From assembly GCF_012927245.1 (NCBI RefSeq), contig NZ_JABBGE010000001.1, forward strand, positions 1,224,274 to 1,288,273: DNA of 64,000 nucleotides. The letters are read 5' to 3'. The DNA comes from Streptomyces sp. R302. Lineage in GTDB: Bacteria > Actinomycetota > Actinomycetes > Streptomycetales > Streptomycetaceae. The number at the start of each line of letters is the position of its first letter. The stretch's first letter is position 1. Shown here in pieces: positions 1-8,074 of this stretch. Below the pieces are notes generated by a model. That model worked only from the letters and a program-made list of their open reading frames with translations. It did no database searches and had not been told where the DNA came from. Both the position numbers and the translations under genes were made by a program.

Positions 1-224
1 GCGAAGAGCGGCGCGATCCGTTCCGTCCCGCACATGTACGCGTCGAGGTTGCGGCCCGGGCGGCCGGTGGCGAGCGCGTGGTAGCCCGGGTCGATGTAGT
101 CGGGCCCCACCTTGTGCGGGGAGACGGAAAGCCCACGGGAGGCGAACGCGGCCATCAGGCCGGTCGCGACCGTGGTCTTCCCCGCCCCCGACGACGGGGC
201 CGCGATGACGAGACGCGCTACCAC
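1..224 (-). CDS. cobB: Cobyrinate a,c-diamide synthase, N-terminal part (cut by window edge)
   Basis: Only the first 74 codons lie in the window. They begin at a GTG at 222-224, inside the last codons of cobO, so the two genes overlap and are probably translationally coupled. The visible N-terminus reads as the P-loop amidoligase fold, with a SSGAGKTT nucleotide-binding loop near residues 10-17 followed by HKVGPDYIDPGYH, which is characteristic of CobB/CbiA. The family uses ATP and glutamine to amidate the a and c side chains of the corrin ring. The glutaminase half is outside the window. Its position directly after cobO supports the call. Confidence 0.9.
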   Translation of the reverse strand, partial: MVARLVIAAPSSGAGKTTVATGLMAAFASRGLSVSPHKVGPDYIDPGYHALATGRPGRNLDAYMCGTERIAPLF

Positions 225-826
225 TCGATGCCCCGCTGGCCCTTCTGGCCGGCGTCCATCGGGTGCTTCACCTTGGACATGTCGGTGACGAGATCGGCGA
301 AGTCCACCAGCTCCTGCGGCGCGTTGCGCCCGGTGATGACGACGTGCTGCTGCCCCGGACGGTCCCGCAGCACCTCCACGACCTCCTTGACGTCGATCCA
401 GCCCCAGTGGAGCAGATACGCGAACTCGTCGAGGACGTAGAACTTGTACTTCTCCTCGGCCAGGTCCCGCTTGACCTGCTCCCAGCCCTCGCGCGCCTTG
501 TCCTCGTGCGACTGCTCGCCCTCGGCGACCTCGCGCTGGATCCAGGACCAGCCCTCGCCCATCTTGTTCCAGGTGACCGTGCCGCCCTTGCCGGTCTCGC
601 CGAGCGCCTTGAGGGCGTTCTCCTCGCCGACCTTCCACTTGGCGGACTTCACGAACTGGAACACCCCGATCGGCCAGCCCTGGTTCCAGGCGCGCAGCGC
701 CATCCCGAAGGCGGCCGTCGACTTCCCCTTGCCGACGCCCGTGTGCACCATCACCAGCGCACGGTTGCGGCGCTGACGGGTCGTGAGGCCGTCGTCGGGC
801 ACGACGGTCGGCTGTCCCTGCGGCAT
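218..826 (-). CDS. cobO: Cob(I)yrinic acid a,c-diamide adenosyltransferase
   Basis: The 202-aa protein has the usual length for CobO/BtuR/CobA. It carries the P-loop HTGVGKGKST at about residues 28-37, the FQFVK segment after it, and the conserved VLDEF near residue 133. The family transfers the 5'-deoxyadenosyl group of ATP to the cobalt of a reduced corrinoid. The ATG at 824-826 overlaps the TAA stop of the chelatase gene by one base (TAATG), and the 3' end overlaps cobB, so the three form one translationally coupled string. It is presumably under the cobalamin riboswitch near 5.8-5.97 kb if transcription reads through the 2.85-3.3 kb gap. Confidence 0.95.
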   Translation of the reverse strand: MPQGQPTVVPDDGLTTRQRRNRALVMVHTGVGKGKSTAAFGMALRAWNQGWPIGVFQFVKSAKWKVGEENALKALGETGKGGTVTWNKMGEGWSWIQREVAEGEQSHEDKAREGWEQVKRDLAEEKYKFYVLDEFAYLLHWGWIDVKEVVEVLRDRPGQQHVVITGRNAPQELVDFADLVTDMSKVKHPMDAGQKGQRGIEW

Positions 827-2850
827 TAAGCGGCCCTCCTGACAGAGCGGTTGACTTGTGCTTCCCGTACGAGCCCGGCGATCGCGTCGGCGCGCAGCTC
901 GTCGAGGGTGACGGCGGTGCCGCCCAGATCACGGGCGAGGTTCCCGGCGAGACCGAGCCGCACCGGGCCCGCCTCGCAGTCCACGACGACGGCGGCGGTG
1001 CCGTCGGCGGCGTGCAGCCGCGCGGCCCGCGCGGCGAGGCCCACCGGGTCGGGCCCCCCGCCGGTCGCCCGGCCGTCGGTGACGACGACGAGCAGCGGCC
1101 GGCGCGAGGGGTCCCGCAGCCGCTCCACCCGCAGCACGTCATGGGCCTTCAGCAGCCCGGCGGAGAGCGGCGTACGGCCTCCGGTGGGCAGCTCCTCCAG
1201 GCGGGCGGCGGCCGCGTCCACGGAGGACGTCGGCGGCAGCGCCAGCTCGGCGCCGCGCCCCCGGAAGGTCACCAGGCCCACCTTGTCGCGCCGCTGGTAC
1301 GCGTCGAGCAGCAGCGACAGGACGGCGCCCTTCACGGCGCCCATGCGCTTGCGCGCCGCCATCGATCCGGAGGCGTCCACGACGAACAGCACGAGGTTCC
1401 CCTCGCGCCCCTCCCGCACCGCCTGCCGCAGATCGTCCCGGCGCACCACGAGCCCCGTCCCCGACCGCCCGCGTGCCCGCTGGTGCGGGGCGGCGGCCCG
1501 TACGGTCGCGGCCAGGTGCAGCTTGGTCAGCGCCCCCCGGGGCCGGGTGGAGCCGGTGGTCCGCCCGTGCTCGGTCCGCGCCCGGGACCGCCGCCCGGCG
1601 GCCCCGTCACCGAGGCCGGGCACGGACAGCATGCGCGTGCGGAACGGCTCGGCGGCCTTCACGGCGGCGCGCTCCCCCGCCCCCTGGGGACCGGGCCCCG
1701 GGGCGGGAGCCTCCTCCGGTACGTCCCCGCCCTCGGCCTGCGGCGGCACCCCGCCGCCACCACCATCGGGCCCCCCGTCGCCGGGCCCCCCGTCCCCGGG
1801 CCCGTCGGGCCCCGGGTCGGGATCGTCGTCGTTCTCGTCCCCCTTGAACTCCTCAAGGGTCTCGTCGAGCTTGTCCTCGTCGAGCCCAGGCGCGTCGAAG
1901 GGGTTGCGCCGGCGCCGGTGGGGGAGCGCGAGCAGCGCGGCCTGCCGCACGTCCTCGGAGGTCACCTCGTCCCGCCCCGCCCACGCGGCGAGCGCGGTCG
2001 CGGTCCGGGCCATCACGATGTCCGCGCGCATGCCGTCGACCTCGAACGCGGCGCAGGTGGCGGCGATCTGGAGCAGCGGGGCGTCTCCGAGGACGACCTT
2101 CGGGAGCAGCTCGCGCGCGGCGACGATCCGCTCGCGCAGCGCGGCCTCCTCGCCCGCCCAGCGGGCGGTGAACCCGACGGGATCGTCCTCGAACGCGAGC
2201 CGCCGCCGCACGACCTCGACCCGCTCCTGCGGATCGCGCGACGCGGCGACCTCCACGGTCAGCCCGAACCGGTCGAGCAGCTGCGGCCGCAGCTCGCCCT
2301 CCTCGGGGTTCATGGTCCCGACGAGCAGGAACCGCGCGGCGTGCCGCACGGAGACGCCCTCGCGCTCGACGTGCGAGGCGCCCATGGCGGCGGCGTCCAG
2401 GAGATGGTCGATCAGATGATCGGACAGGAGGTTGACCTCGTCGACGTAGAGGATCCCCCGGTGCGCGGCGGCGAGCAGCCCCGGCTCGAACGCCTTGACC
2501 CCCTCGGCGAGCGCCTTCTCGATGTCGAGCGCCCCCACGAGCCGGTCCTCGGACGCTCCCACGGGCAGCTCCACCATCCGCGCGGCCCGAGCCTCCGCCG
2601 CCGCGTCCAGGTGCGGCCCGTCCGGACACCCCGGATCGGGCGAGCCGGGATCACAGCTGAACCGGCACCCGGCGACGACGGCCACCTCGGGCAACAACTC
2701 GGCGAGCGCCCGCACGGCGGTGGACTTGGCGGTCCCCTTCTCCCCCCGCACGAGGACGCCGCCCACGGCCGGGCTGACGGCATTGAGCAGCAGCGCGAGC
2801 CGCAGATCGTCCATTCCGACGACGGCGGTGAACGGATACCGGTTGCTCAT
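826..2850 (-). CDS. Putative cobaltochelatase subunit, BchI/BchD-type AAA+ and von Willebrand A fusion
   Basis: This 674-aa protein joins an AAA+ ATPase to a VWA integrin-like domain. The Walker A loop is GEKGTAKST at residues 36-44, and a Walker B-like ILYVDEVNLL lies near residue 130. A low-complexity acidic, Pro- and Gly-rich linker spans about residues 335-400. The C-terminal VWA domain contains a MIDAS DASGSMAA near residue 490. Such fusions normally act with the large CobN subunit to insert cobalt into hydrogenobyrinate diamide. No cobN is present here. The start ATG is preceded by GAGGAG on the minus strand. The role in cobalt rather than magnesium insertion is inferred from its cob neighbours. 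Confidence 0.88.
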   Translation of the reverse strand: MSNRYPFTAVVGMDDLRLALLLNAVSPAVGGVLVRGEKGTAKSTAVRALAELLPEVAVVAGCRFSCDPGSPDPGCPDGPHLDAAAEARAARMVELPVGASEDRLVGALDIEKALAEGVKAFEPGLLAAAHRGILYVDEVNLLSDHLIDHLLDAAAMGASHVEREGVSVRHAARFLLVGTMNPEEGELRPQLLDRFGLTVEVAASRDPQERVEVVRRRLAFEDDPVGFTARWAGEEAALRERIVAARELLPKVVLGDAPLLQIAATCAAFEVDGMRADIVMARTATALAAWAGRDEVTSEDVRQAALLALPHRRRRNPFDAPGLDEDKLDETLEEFKGDENDDDPDPGPDGPGDGGPGDGGPDGGGGGVPPQAEGGDVPEEAPAPGPGPQGAGERAAVKAAEPFRTRMLSVPGLGDGAAGRRSRARTEHGRTTGSTRPRGALTKLHLAATVRAAAPHQRARGRSGTGLVVRRDDLRQAVREGREGNLVLFVVDASGSMAARKRMGAVKGAVLSLLLDAYQRRDKVGLVTFRGRGAELALPPTSSVDAAAARLEELPTGGRTPLSAGLLKAHDVLRVERLRDPSRRPLLVVVTDGRATGGGPDPVGLAARAARLHAADGTAAVVVDCEAGPVRLGLAGNLARDLGGTAVTLDELRADAIAGLVREAQVNRSVRRAA

Positions 2851-3307
2851 CGAGCGATCACTCCTCGGAAAGACGTATATGCGGCTTCGTCAAGCTCAGC
2901 CCCCGCACCGCGGCACCCCGACCACGATCCCGGGAACGACCACCCGGAGACGAACCCCCCGGCCCCGCCACCCGCCACCGGCGAACACCCGCCCAGGGTC
3001 TGTCGCCGGGCAGGGGCTACGTGGGCCGCAAGGCCCGCTGCGGCTCCTGCCACGGGCCCGGCGCCCGCCGACGTCGAGCGGCTGTTCAGGGTCTGTCGCC
3101 GGGCAGCGCGTACGTGGGCCGGATGGCCCGCCGCCGCTCCTGCCACCGGCCCGGCGGCCGCCCATGGTGGGCAGCCGCCCACGGGGGCCACCCGCAGGGG
3201 ACATTCCCGGCCGCACGGGTGGTGCGGGTGGGAGCCACAGCCCGGCCGGAGGGCGGGCGCGGTGCGCCGCGCGGCCCGCCCGCACGGCGCCTCCGCCGCG
3301 CGCCCCC
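2851..3307 (-). other. 457-bp gap between cobQ and the chelatase gene; expected cobN is missing
   Basis: No credible gene is seen on either strand. The gap lies at the position where, from memory of the S. coelicolor cob cluster, the large cobN gene sits between cobQ and the chelatase subunit. I recognise no cobN remnant by eye. The interval contains two diverged direct repeats (2995-3069 and 3088-3162) and several GC-rich inverted repeats, among them a CCCAT/ATGGG-type pairing around 3161-3185. The last ~40 bp before the chelatase start are less GC-rich and could hold its own promoter. Confidence 0.6.
2995..3162. repeat. Two ~75-bp direct repeats, each with a conserved hairpin
   Basis: Copy 1 runs from 2995 to about 3069 and copy 2 from 3088 to about 3162, offset by 93 bp. 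By hand alignment they differ at about nine of 75 positions. Each holds a GGGCC/GGCCC hairpin: copy 1 with a GCAA loop, copy 2 with GGAT. The stem is therefore kept while the loop differs. Both copies start with the same 19 bases (AGGGTCTGTCGCCGGGCAG). Function unknown. Confidence 0.8.
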
Positions 3308-4816
3308 TCACGGCGCACCCGGCGGTACGAACGGCAGGTCCTTCGGGGCGCCGTGCTCGATGAGCCGCAGCAGCGCGTCCGTGTCGGCGTGCTCCTCGAC
3401 GAGGTCGCCGAGCCGGTCCAGCTGCTCCTCGCGCAGCGCGCCGAAGGACGTGTCCGGCGCGGGCACGAAGGCGCGGCCGGCCGCCGCCGCGACCTCGCGG
3501 AGGAACGCCCGGCGGAAGCCGTCGCTCTCCAGGGAGCCGTGCCAGTGGGTGCCCCAGACGGCGCCGACCCGGCAGCCGTCGAGGAACGGGTCGCCGCCCA
3601 GCACCTCCGCGACGCCGTGGTGGATCTCGTACCCCTCGACCCGCTCCCCGAGCGCCTCGCCGACCGGCCGCGCGAGGGTCTTCTCGCGCGTGAACCGGAC
3701 GCGTACGGGCAGCAGCCCGAGCCCGTCCACGGCGCCCGCCCTCGACTCGACCTCGTCCTCGATGTGCTCGCCGAGCGCCTGGAAGCCGCCGCAGACGCCG
3801 AGCACGGGACGGCCTTCCGCGGCCCGCCGGGCGAGCGCGTCGGCGAGACCCCGCTCGCGCAGCCACGCCAGCGCCTTGACGGTGCCCCGCGTGCCCGGCA
3901 CGACCACGAGGTCCGCGTCGGCCAGCTCCTCCGGCCGGTCCACGAACCGCACGATCACGCCCGGCTCGGCGGCCAGCGCGTCCACGTCGGTGAAGTTCGA
4001 CATCAGCGGTACGGCGCAGACCGCGACCCGCAGCACGTCCGCACCGAGCGGCGGCGCGACGACCGACTCGCGGACGGTGCCGCGCAGCGAGACCCGCAGG
4101 CCGTCCTCCTCGTCGATGCCGAGCCCGTGCGCGTACGGCAGCACACCGTACGTCCGGCGTCCGGTCAGGCCGTGGAGCATGTCCAGGCCCGGTTCGAGGA
4201 GCGTCACGTCGCCGCGGAACTTGTTGACCAGGTATCCGGCGATCAGCTCCTGGTCCTCGGGCGCGAGCAGCGCCGTCGTGCCGAAGAACTGGGCGAAGAC
4301 CCCGCCCCGGTCGATGTCGCCGACGACGACCACGGGGAGCCGGGCGGCCCGCGCGATGCCCATGTTGACGATGTCGGTGCGGCGCAGGTTGATCTCGGCC
4401 GGGCTGCCGGCGCCCTCGCAGATCACCGCGTCGTGGGTGGCCCGCAGCTCCTCCAGGCAGGCGAGCACCGGCTCGAAGAGCGTCTGCTGCCGCCCGCCGT
4501 GGTAGCCGCGGGCGCTCATCTCGCCGACCGGCCTGCCCATCAGCACGACCTGGCTGGACCGGTCGCCGCCCGGCTTGAGCAGTACCGGGTTCATCAGCGC
4601 GGTCGGTTCGACGCGCGCCGCCTGTGCCTGCATGGCCTGCGCGCGCCCGATCTCGGCGCCCTCCCGCGTCACGAAGGAGTTGAGGGACATGTTCTGCCCC
4701 TTGAACGGCGCGACCTTGACGCCCTGCCGGACCAGCCACCGGCAGATGCCCGCCGTGACGACGCTCTTGCCCGCGTCGGAGGTCGTTCCGGCGACGAGCA
4801 GCCCCCCACCCCTCAC
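3308..4816 (-). CDS. cobQ: Cobyric acid synthase
   Basis: The 502-aa protein begins at a GTG (4814-4816) that overlaps the cobD stop as GTGA, so I use that start rather than a longer upstream one. The N-terminal dethiobiotin-synthetase-like domain carries GTTSDAGKS near residue 10 and [13 protein letters not shown] near residue 38, both typical of CobQ. The C-terminal class I glutamine amidotransferase domain contains the nucleophile cysteine in [12 protein letters not shown] and the histidine in GTHWHGSLE. It amidates side chains b, d, e and g of adenosylcobyrinic acid a,c-diamide. Coupled to cobD upstream. Confidence 0.95.
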   Translation of the reverse strand: MRGGGLLVAGTTSDAGKSVVTAGICRWLVRQGVKVAPFKGQNMSLNSFVTREGAEIGRAQAMQAQAARVEPTALMNPVLLKPGGDRSSQVVLMGRPVGEMSARGYHGGRQQTLFEPVLACLEELRATHDAVICEGAGSPAEINLRRTDIVNMGIARAARLPVVVVGDIDRGGVFAQFFGTTALLAPEDQELIAGYLVNKFRGDVTLLEPGLDMLHGLTGRRTYGVLPYAHGLGIDEEDGLRVSLRGTVRESVVAPPLGADVLRVAVCAVPLMSNFTDVDALAAEPGVIVRFVDRPEELADADLVVVPGTRGTVKALAWLRERGLADALARRAAEGRPVLGVCGGFQALGEHIEDEVESRAGAVDGLGLLPVRVRFTREKTLARPVGEALGERVEGYEIHHGVAEVLGGDPFLDGCRVGAVWGTHWHGSLESDGFRRAFLREVAAAAGRAFVPAPDTSFGALREEQLDRLGDLVEEHADTDALLRLIEHGAPKDLPFVPPGAP

Positions 4817-5799
4817 TTCGTCCTCCGCTTCACCGTGTCCGTGATCCTGTCCGTGATCAGCCGGCCGCCCACGCAGGCGGCCAGGGTCAGCCAGGTCACC
4901 CGGCGGGAGAGCCGGACGGCCCGGTCGACGTCGGCGACCTCCACGGGCCGCCCCTCCCCGTTGAGCACGGGCCGGTGCTCGACCCGCCCGCCGTACGAGA
5001 GCGTCCCCCCGAGCCGTACCCCGAGCGCCCCCGCGAACGCCGCCTCGACGGGTCCGGCGTTGGGGCTCGGGTGCTGTCCCGCGTCCGCCCGCCAGGCCCG
5101 TACGGCTCCGCGCCGGTCGCCGCCCGCGAGGACCGCGAGCGCGGCGGTGAGCCGCGCGCCGGGCCAGCCGGCCAGGTCGTCGAGGCGGGCGGAGGCCCAG
5201 CCGTAGCGGCGGTAGCGGGGGGAGCGGTGGCCGACCATGGCGTCCAGCGTGTTGACGGCCCGGAAGCCGAGCAGCCCGGGCACGCCCGCGACCGCGCCCC
5301 AGACGAGGGCGCCGACGACGGCGTCGGAGGTGTTCTCGGCGACGGACTCGACGACGGCACGGGCCATCGCGGGCCCGTCCAGGGCCTGCGGGTCGCGTCC
5401 GACGAGGTGCGGCATCCGCTCCCGGGCGACCTCCAGGTCGCCGGCCGCCAGCGCTCCGCCGATGGCCCGGGCCTCCCGGCCCAGGGTCGTACCGCCGACG
5501 ACGGCCCACACGGCGGCGGCGGTCAGCGCGGCGGAGCCGGTACGGCTGCCCCGTACCGCACGGGCGGCCAGCGCCCCGGCGGCGACGGCGCCGCCCGCGC
5601 AGACGGCGGTGTGCAGGGCGCCCCGGCCCCGGTGGTCGCGCCAGAGGCGCTTCTCGACGACGGCGGCGGCCCGCCCGAAGGCGGCGACGGGGTGGCCGCG
5701 GCGCGGGTCGCCGAGGGCCAGGTCGACGGCGAGGCCGGCGGCCGCTCCGTACGCGAAGACTGCGGTGGTCCGGGAGACCACGGGGGTGCGGCCGGGCAT
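4813..5799 (-). CDS. cobD: Adenosylcobinamide-phosphate synthase
   Basis: The 328-aa membrane protein matches CobD/CbiB: the N-terminal [17 protein letters not shown] motif near residue 30, several hydrophobic segments, and the conserved [22 protein letters not shown] stretch in two overlapping parts near residues 150-170. It attaches the aminopropanol phosphate arm to adenosylcobyric acid. It is the first gene after the cobalamin riboswitch and overlaps cobQ by four bases. The ATG at 5797-5799 is the first good start downstream of the riboswitch. Confidence 0.94.
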   Translation of the reverse strand: MPGRTPVVSRTTAVFAYGAAAGLAVDLALGDPRRGHPVAAFGRAAAVVEKRLWRDHRGRGALHTAVCAGGAVAAGALAARAVRGSRTGSAALTAAAVWAVVGGTTLGREARAIGGALAAGDLEVARERMPHLVGRDPQALDGPAMARAVVESVAENTSDAVVGALVWGAVAGVPGLLGFRAVNTLDAMVGHRSPRYRRYGWASARLDDLAGWPGARLTAALAVLAGGDRRGAVRAWRADAGQHPSPNAGPVEAAFAGALGVRLGGTLSYGGRVEHRPVLNGEGRPVEVADVDRAVRLSRRVTWLTLAACVGGRLITDRITDTVKRRTK

Positions 5800-5811
5800 G
5801 GCGGCGTGTCC

Positions 5812-5965
5812 TCACTCAGGGTCCGCGCCCTGGGTCGACGTGACCGGCGGCGAGAGTTCCTGACTCCCGGCCCGGGCTGTTCACCGGGGCCGGTCACAGT
5901 GGCGGGACCGCGCCGGAATCGCACCGGGCTTCCTCTCCATTGCCGCCGTATTGGCCCCGGAAGTC
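5812..5965 (-). promoter_or_regulatory. Cobalamin (AdoCbl) riboswitch
   Basis: Read on the minus strand, this leader shows the B12 riboswitch core in order: GAAGCCCGGTGCGATTCCGG, then CGCGGTCCCGCCACTGTGAC (complement of about 5890-5910), then a B12-box-like GGGAGTCAGGAACTC (complement of about 5855-5872). It ends just before the cobD start at 5799, so it probably controls cobD translation or transcription and the operon behind it. Ends are approximate. Confidence 0.92.
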
Positions 5966-6040
5966 CACCACGCCCCGCGAACGGCCGTCAACTCACCCTT
6001 GACCTGCGACGGGTCACTGTGCGGAGCGCCACAGACACGA

Positions 6041-6080
6041 GGGCCGGGCCCGCCCTCACGTGGAGGAGCGGGCCCGGCCC
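6041..6080 (-). terminator. Strong hairpin terminator after the pit operon
   Basis: The arms GGGCCGGGCCCGC (6041-6053) and GCGGGCCCGGCCC (6068-6080) form a perfect 13-bp stem with a 14-nt loop. It lies just beyond the stop of the 73-aa gene at 6097. There is no T-rich tail, which is common in Streptomyces. The rest of 5966-6096 holds no gene. Confidence 0.75.
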
Positions 6081-6096
6081 GGGGTCGTCGCGGGTG

Positions 6097-6318
6097 TCAG
6101 GCGACGATCAGATAGATGCCGTACGCGACGGCCGCGGCGCACAGCGCGAAGCAGGCGTACGCACCGGTCCTGGCGAGGACGGCGGAGCCCCCCTCGGCGG
6201 CGGCCTTCTCCTGCTTGCCGAGGCCGACGATCCCGAGGGTGAAGAGGCCCACGAGGGCGACGGTCGCCACGAGGCTGACTCCGAAGACGGAGCCGAGAGC
6301 TGCCCAGTCGATCTTCAT
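6097..6318 (-). CDS. Small two-helix membrane protein downstream of pit
   Basis: The 73-aa protein has two predicted membrane helices: about residues 8-34 (GSVFGVSLVATVALVGLF) and 52-72 (YACFALCAAAVAYGIYLIV), joined by a short polar Lys/Glu segment. It starts 39 bp after the pit stop, behind AAGGAAA on the minus strand, and is followed by a strong hairpin, so it is very probably the last gene of the pit operon. I know no assigned function. A role as an accessory subunit of the phosphate transporter is only inferred from linkage. Confidence 0.8.
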   Translation of the reverse strand: MKIDWAALGSVFGVSLVATVALVGLFTLGIVGLGKQEKAAAEGGSAVLARTGAYACFALCAAAVAYGIYLIVA

Positions 6319-6357
6319 GGCTTGGTTCCCGTTTCCTTAGGGGTTTCTCGGAGGGGC

Positions 6358-7623
6358 TCAGACCGCGGCGGCGGGGGCCGGGGGAGCGGCGGGGTCGTTC
6401 GGACCCGGCGCGTGGATGGTGGTCTTGAGGCCCTCGTCCGCGACGGCGGCGACGGAGCCGGCCGGCGGCGGGGTGACGGCGGCGATGGCCGTGGTCACGA
6501 CGCCCGCGGGCTCGCCCGTGGTGTCGTCGTCGTTGACGTTGGTGTGGTCGACCACCTGGCGGCGGGAGTAGAGCCAGATGCCGAGGCAGGAGGCGACCAG
6601 GAAGCCGGCGACGAGGTAGACGCCCCAGTCGCCCTGGCGGGCCACGAACTCGGCCCCGGCCGCGACCAGGCCGGCGGCCGGCAGGGTCAGGCCCCAGGCG
6701 ACGAACATCCGGGTGGCGGTCGACCAGCGGACGACGCCGCCCTTGCGGCCCAGGCCCGCGCCCATCACACCGCCGGAGCAGACGTGCGTGGTGGAGAGGG
6801 AGTAGCCCAGGTTGGAGGAGGCCAGGATGACGGTGGCCGCGCTGGTCTGGGCGGCGAAGCCCTGCTGCGGCTGGAGGTCGGTGAGGCCCTTGCCCATCGT
6901 GCGGATGATGCGCCAGCCGCCGAGGTAGGTGCCGAGCGCGATCGCCGTACCGGCGGAGACGATGACCCACAGGGGCGGGTTCGAGCCGGGGACGAGCGCG
7001 CCGCCGGCGACCAGGGCGAGGGTGATGATGCCCATCGTCTTCTGGGCGTCGTTGGTGCCGTGGGCGAGGGAGACGAGGCCGGCGGAGGCGATCTGGCCCG
7101 CGCGGTAGCCCTTCTCCGTGGTCTTGGCGTCCGCGTTCCGGTCCAGCCGGTACGTCAGCCGGGCGGCGAACATCGCGGCCAGGCCGGCGACGATCGGGGC
7201 GGCGATCGCCGGGAGGAGGACCTTGGTGACGACGACGTCGCCGTTGACACCGCTGAAGCCGATCGAGGCGACGGTCGCGCCGATGAGGCCGCCCATGAGG
7301 GCGTGCGAGGAGCTGGAGGGCAGTCCGACCAGCCAGGTCACCAGGTTCCAGAGGATCGCGCCGACGAGCGCGGCGAGGATGACTTCGGGCTGGATGCCCT
7401 CCTCGTTGACCAGTCCCTTGGAGATCGTGTTGGCGACCTCCACGGACAGGAACGCGCCGACCAGGTTCAGCACGGCGGACATGGCCACCGCCGTCTTGGG
7501 CTTGAGGGCACCGGTCGAGATGGTCGTGGCCATCGCGTTGGCGGTGTCGTGGAAACCGTTCGTGAAATCGAACACGAGAGCTGTCACGACCACAATGGCG
7601 AGCAGCAGCGTGATGTGTTCCAT
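6358..7623 (-). CDS. pitH2: Low-affinity inorganic phosphate transporter, PiT family
   Basis: The 421-aa integral membrane protein has the PiT signature GFHDTANAMATTISTGA near residues 23-40 and its C-terminal counterpart SLAHGTNDAQKTMG near residue 186, as expected for the duplicated PiT fold. About ten hydrophobic segments are visible. PiT carriers import metal-phosphate in symport with protons. The gene is preceded by a good PHO box (7675-7692), which agrees with the known PhoP control of pitH2 in S. coelicolor. Assignment to pitH2 rather than pitH1 rests on its cob-linked position. The C-terminal ~60 residues are Ala/Pro-rich and poorly conserved. Confidence 0.93.
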   Translation of the reverse strand: MEHITLLLAIVVVTALVFDFTNGFHDTANAMATTISTGALKPKTAVAMSAVLNLVGAFLSVEVANTISKGLVNEEGIQPEVILAALVGAILWNLVTWLVGLPSSSSHALMGGLIGATVASIGFSGVNGDVVVTKVLLPAIAAPIVAGLAAMFAARLTYRLDRNADAKTTEKGYRAGQIASAGLVSLAHGTNDAQKTMGIITLALVAGGALVPGSNPPLWVIVSAGTAIALGTYLGGWRIIRTMGKGLTDLQPQQGFAAQTSAATVILASSNLGYSLSTTHVCSGGVMGAGLGRKGGVVRWSTATRMFVAWGLTLPAAGLVAAGAEFVARQGDWGVYLVAGFLVASCLGIWLYSRRQVVDHTNVNDDDTTGEPAGVVTTAIAAVTPPPAGSVAAVADEGLKTTIHAPGPNDPAAPPAPAAAV

Positions 7624-7674
7624 TTACCCAGGCAATCGTTTGACGTCAGTGGCTCGTCGAACGTAGGCAACCTG

Positions 7675-7692
7675 AGTGAACGGAAGGTGAAC
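7675..7692 (-). promoter_or_regulatory. PHO box: two PhoP direct repeat units
   Basis: On the minus strand two units, GTTCACC (complement of 7686-7692) and GTTCACT (complement of 7675-7681), lie exactly 11 bp apart and 52-70 bp upstream of the pit start. This matches the Streptomyces PhoP direct-repeat unit, an 11-nt unit with conserved GTTCACC. Orientation is toward pit. Confidence 0.85.
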
Positions 7693-7932
7693 TGGGTGGG
7701 GCATCACAGTGTCTCGATCCGGCGCCGTGAGATTCCGCTTCCGCTCCGGGACGCCCCTGTGTCCACCATCCGGTCACCCCGGAACCACGGGTAATCCCGC
7801 CCCTCACGGCCCCCACCCGGCCCACCCTCCTCCCCGCCCCCGTCCCTCCGTCCCACCCCCTGGACGTATTCATCCCCACGGGCCACCTCCCGAGGAGACC
7901 CACGTCACCCTCGGGAGCGACGAGCGCGGACA

Positions 7933-7987
7933 CCGGGGAACGCCCGGGGAACGCCTGGAGAACCCCCGGGGAACGCCGGAGGAACAC
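7933..7987 (-). repeat. Five tandem 11-bp units resembling PhoP half-sites
   Basis: GGGGAAC-like cores occur at 7935, 7946, 7957, 7968 and 7979, spaced exactly 11 bp. Read on the minus strand they are GTTCCTC, GTTCCCC, GTTCTCC, GTTCCCC and GTTCCCC. Unit length, orientation and five to six of seven core bases agree with the PHO box repeat unit. The array lies between pit and the divergent hydrolase gene. The flanking stretch 7693-8074 holds no other convincing gene; 7990-8045 is a C-rich low-complexity tract. Confidence 0.75.
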
Positions 7988-8074
7988 CGGATGGACACCC
8001 GCCCGGCCCCCACCCGGCCCCCGCCCGGCCCCCGCCCGGTGGCGGCCTCGCCGCCCCCTCCCGAGACTGGGAAC

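Noticed and set aside
2851..3307. Second cobalamin riboswitch before the chelatase gene
   Set aside because: Neither the GCCACTGTG core nor a convincing B12 box is present on the minus strand.
856..3363. Very long open frame on the plus strand opposite the chelatase gene
   Set aside because: Such frames are common opposite high-GC genes. The translation is Gly/Pro/Arg-rich without domains, and the minus-strand chelatase is clear.
7990..8045. C-rich repeats upstream of the hydrolase gene taken as a functional repeat
   Set aside because: Low-complexity CCCGCCCGGC tract without a constant unit length.
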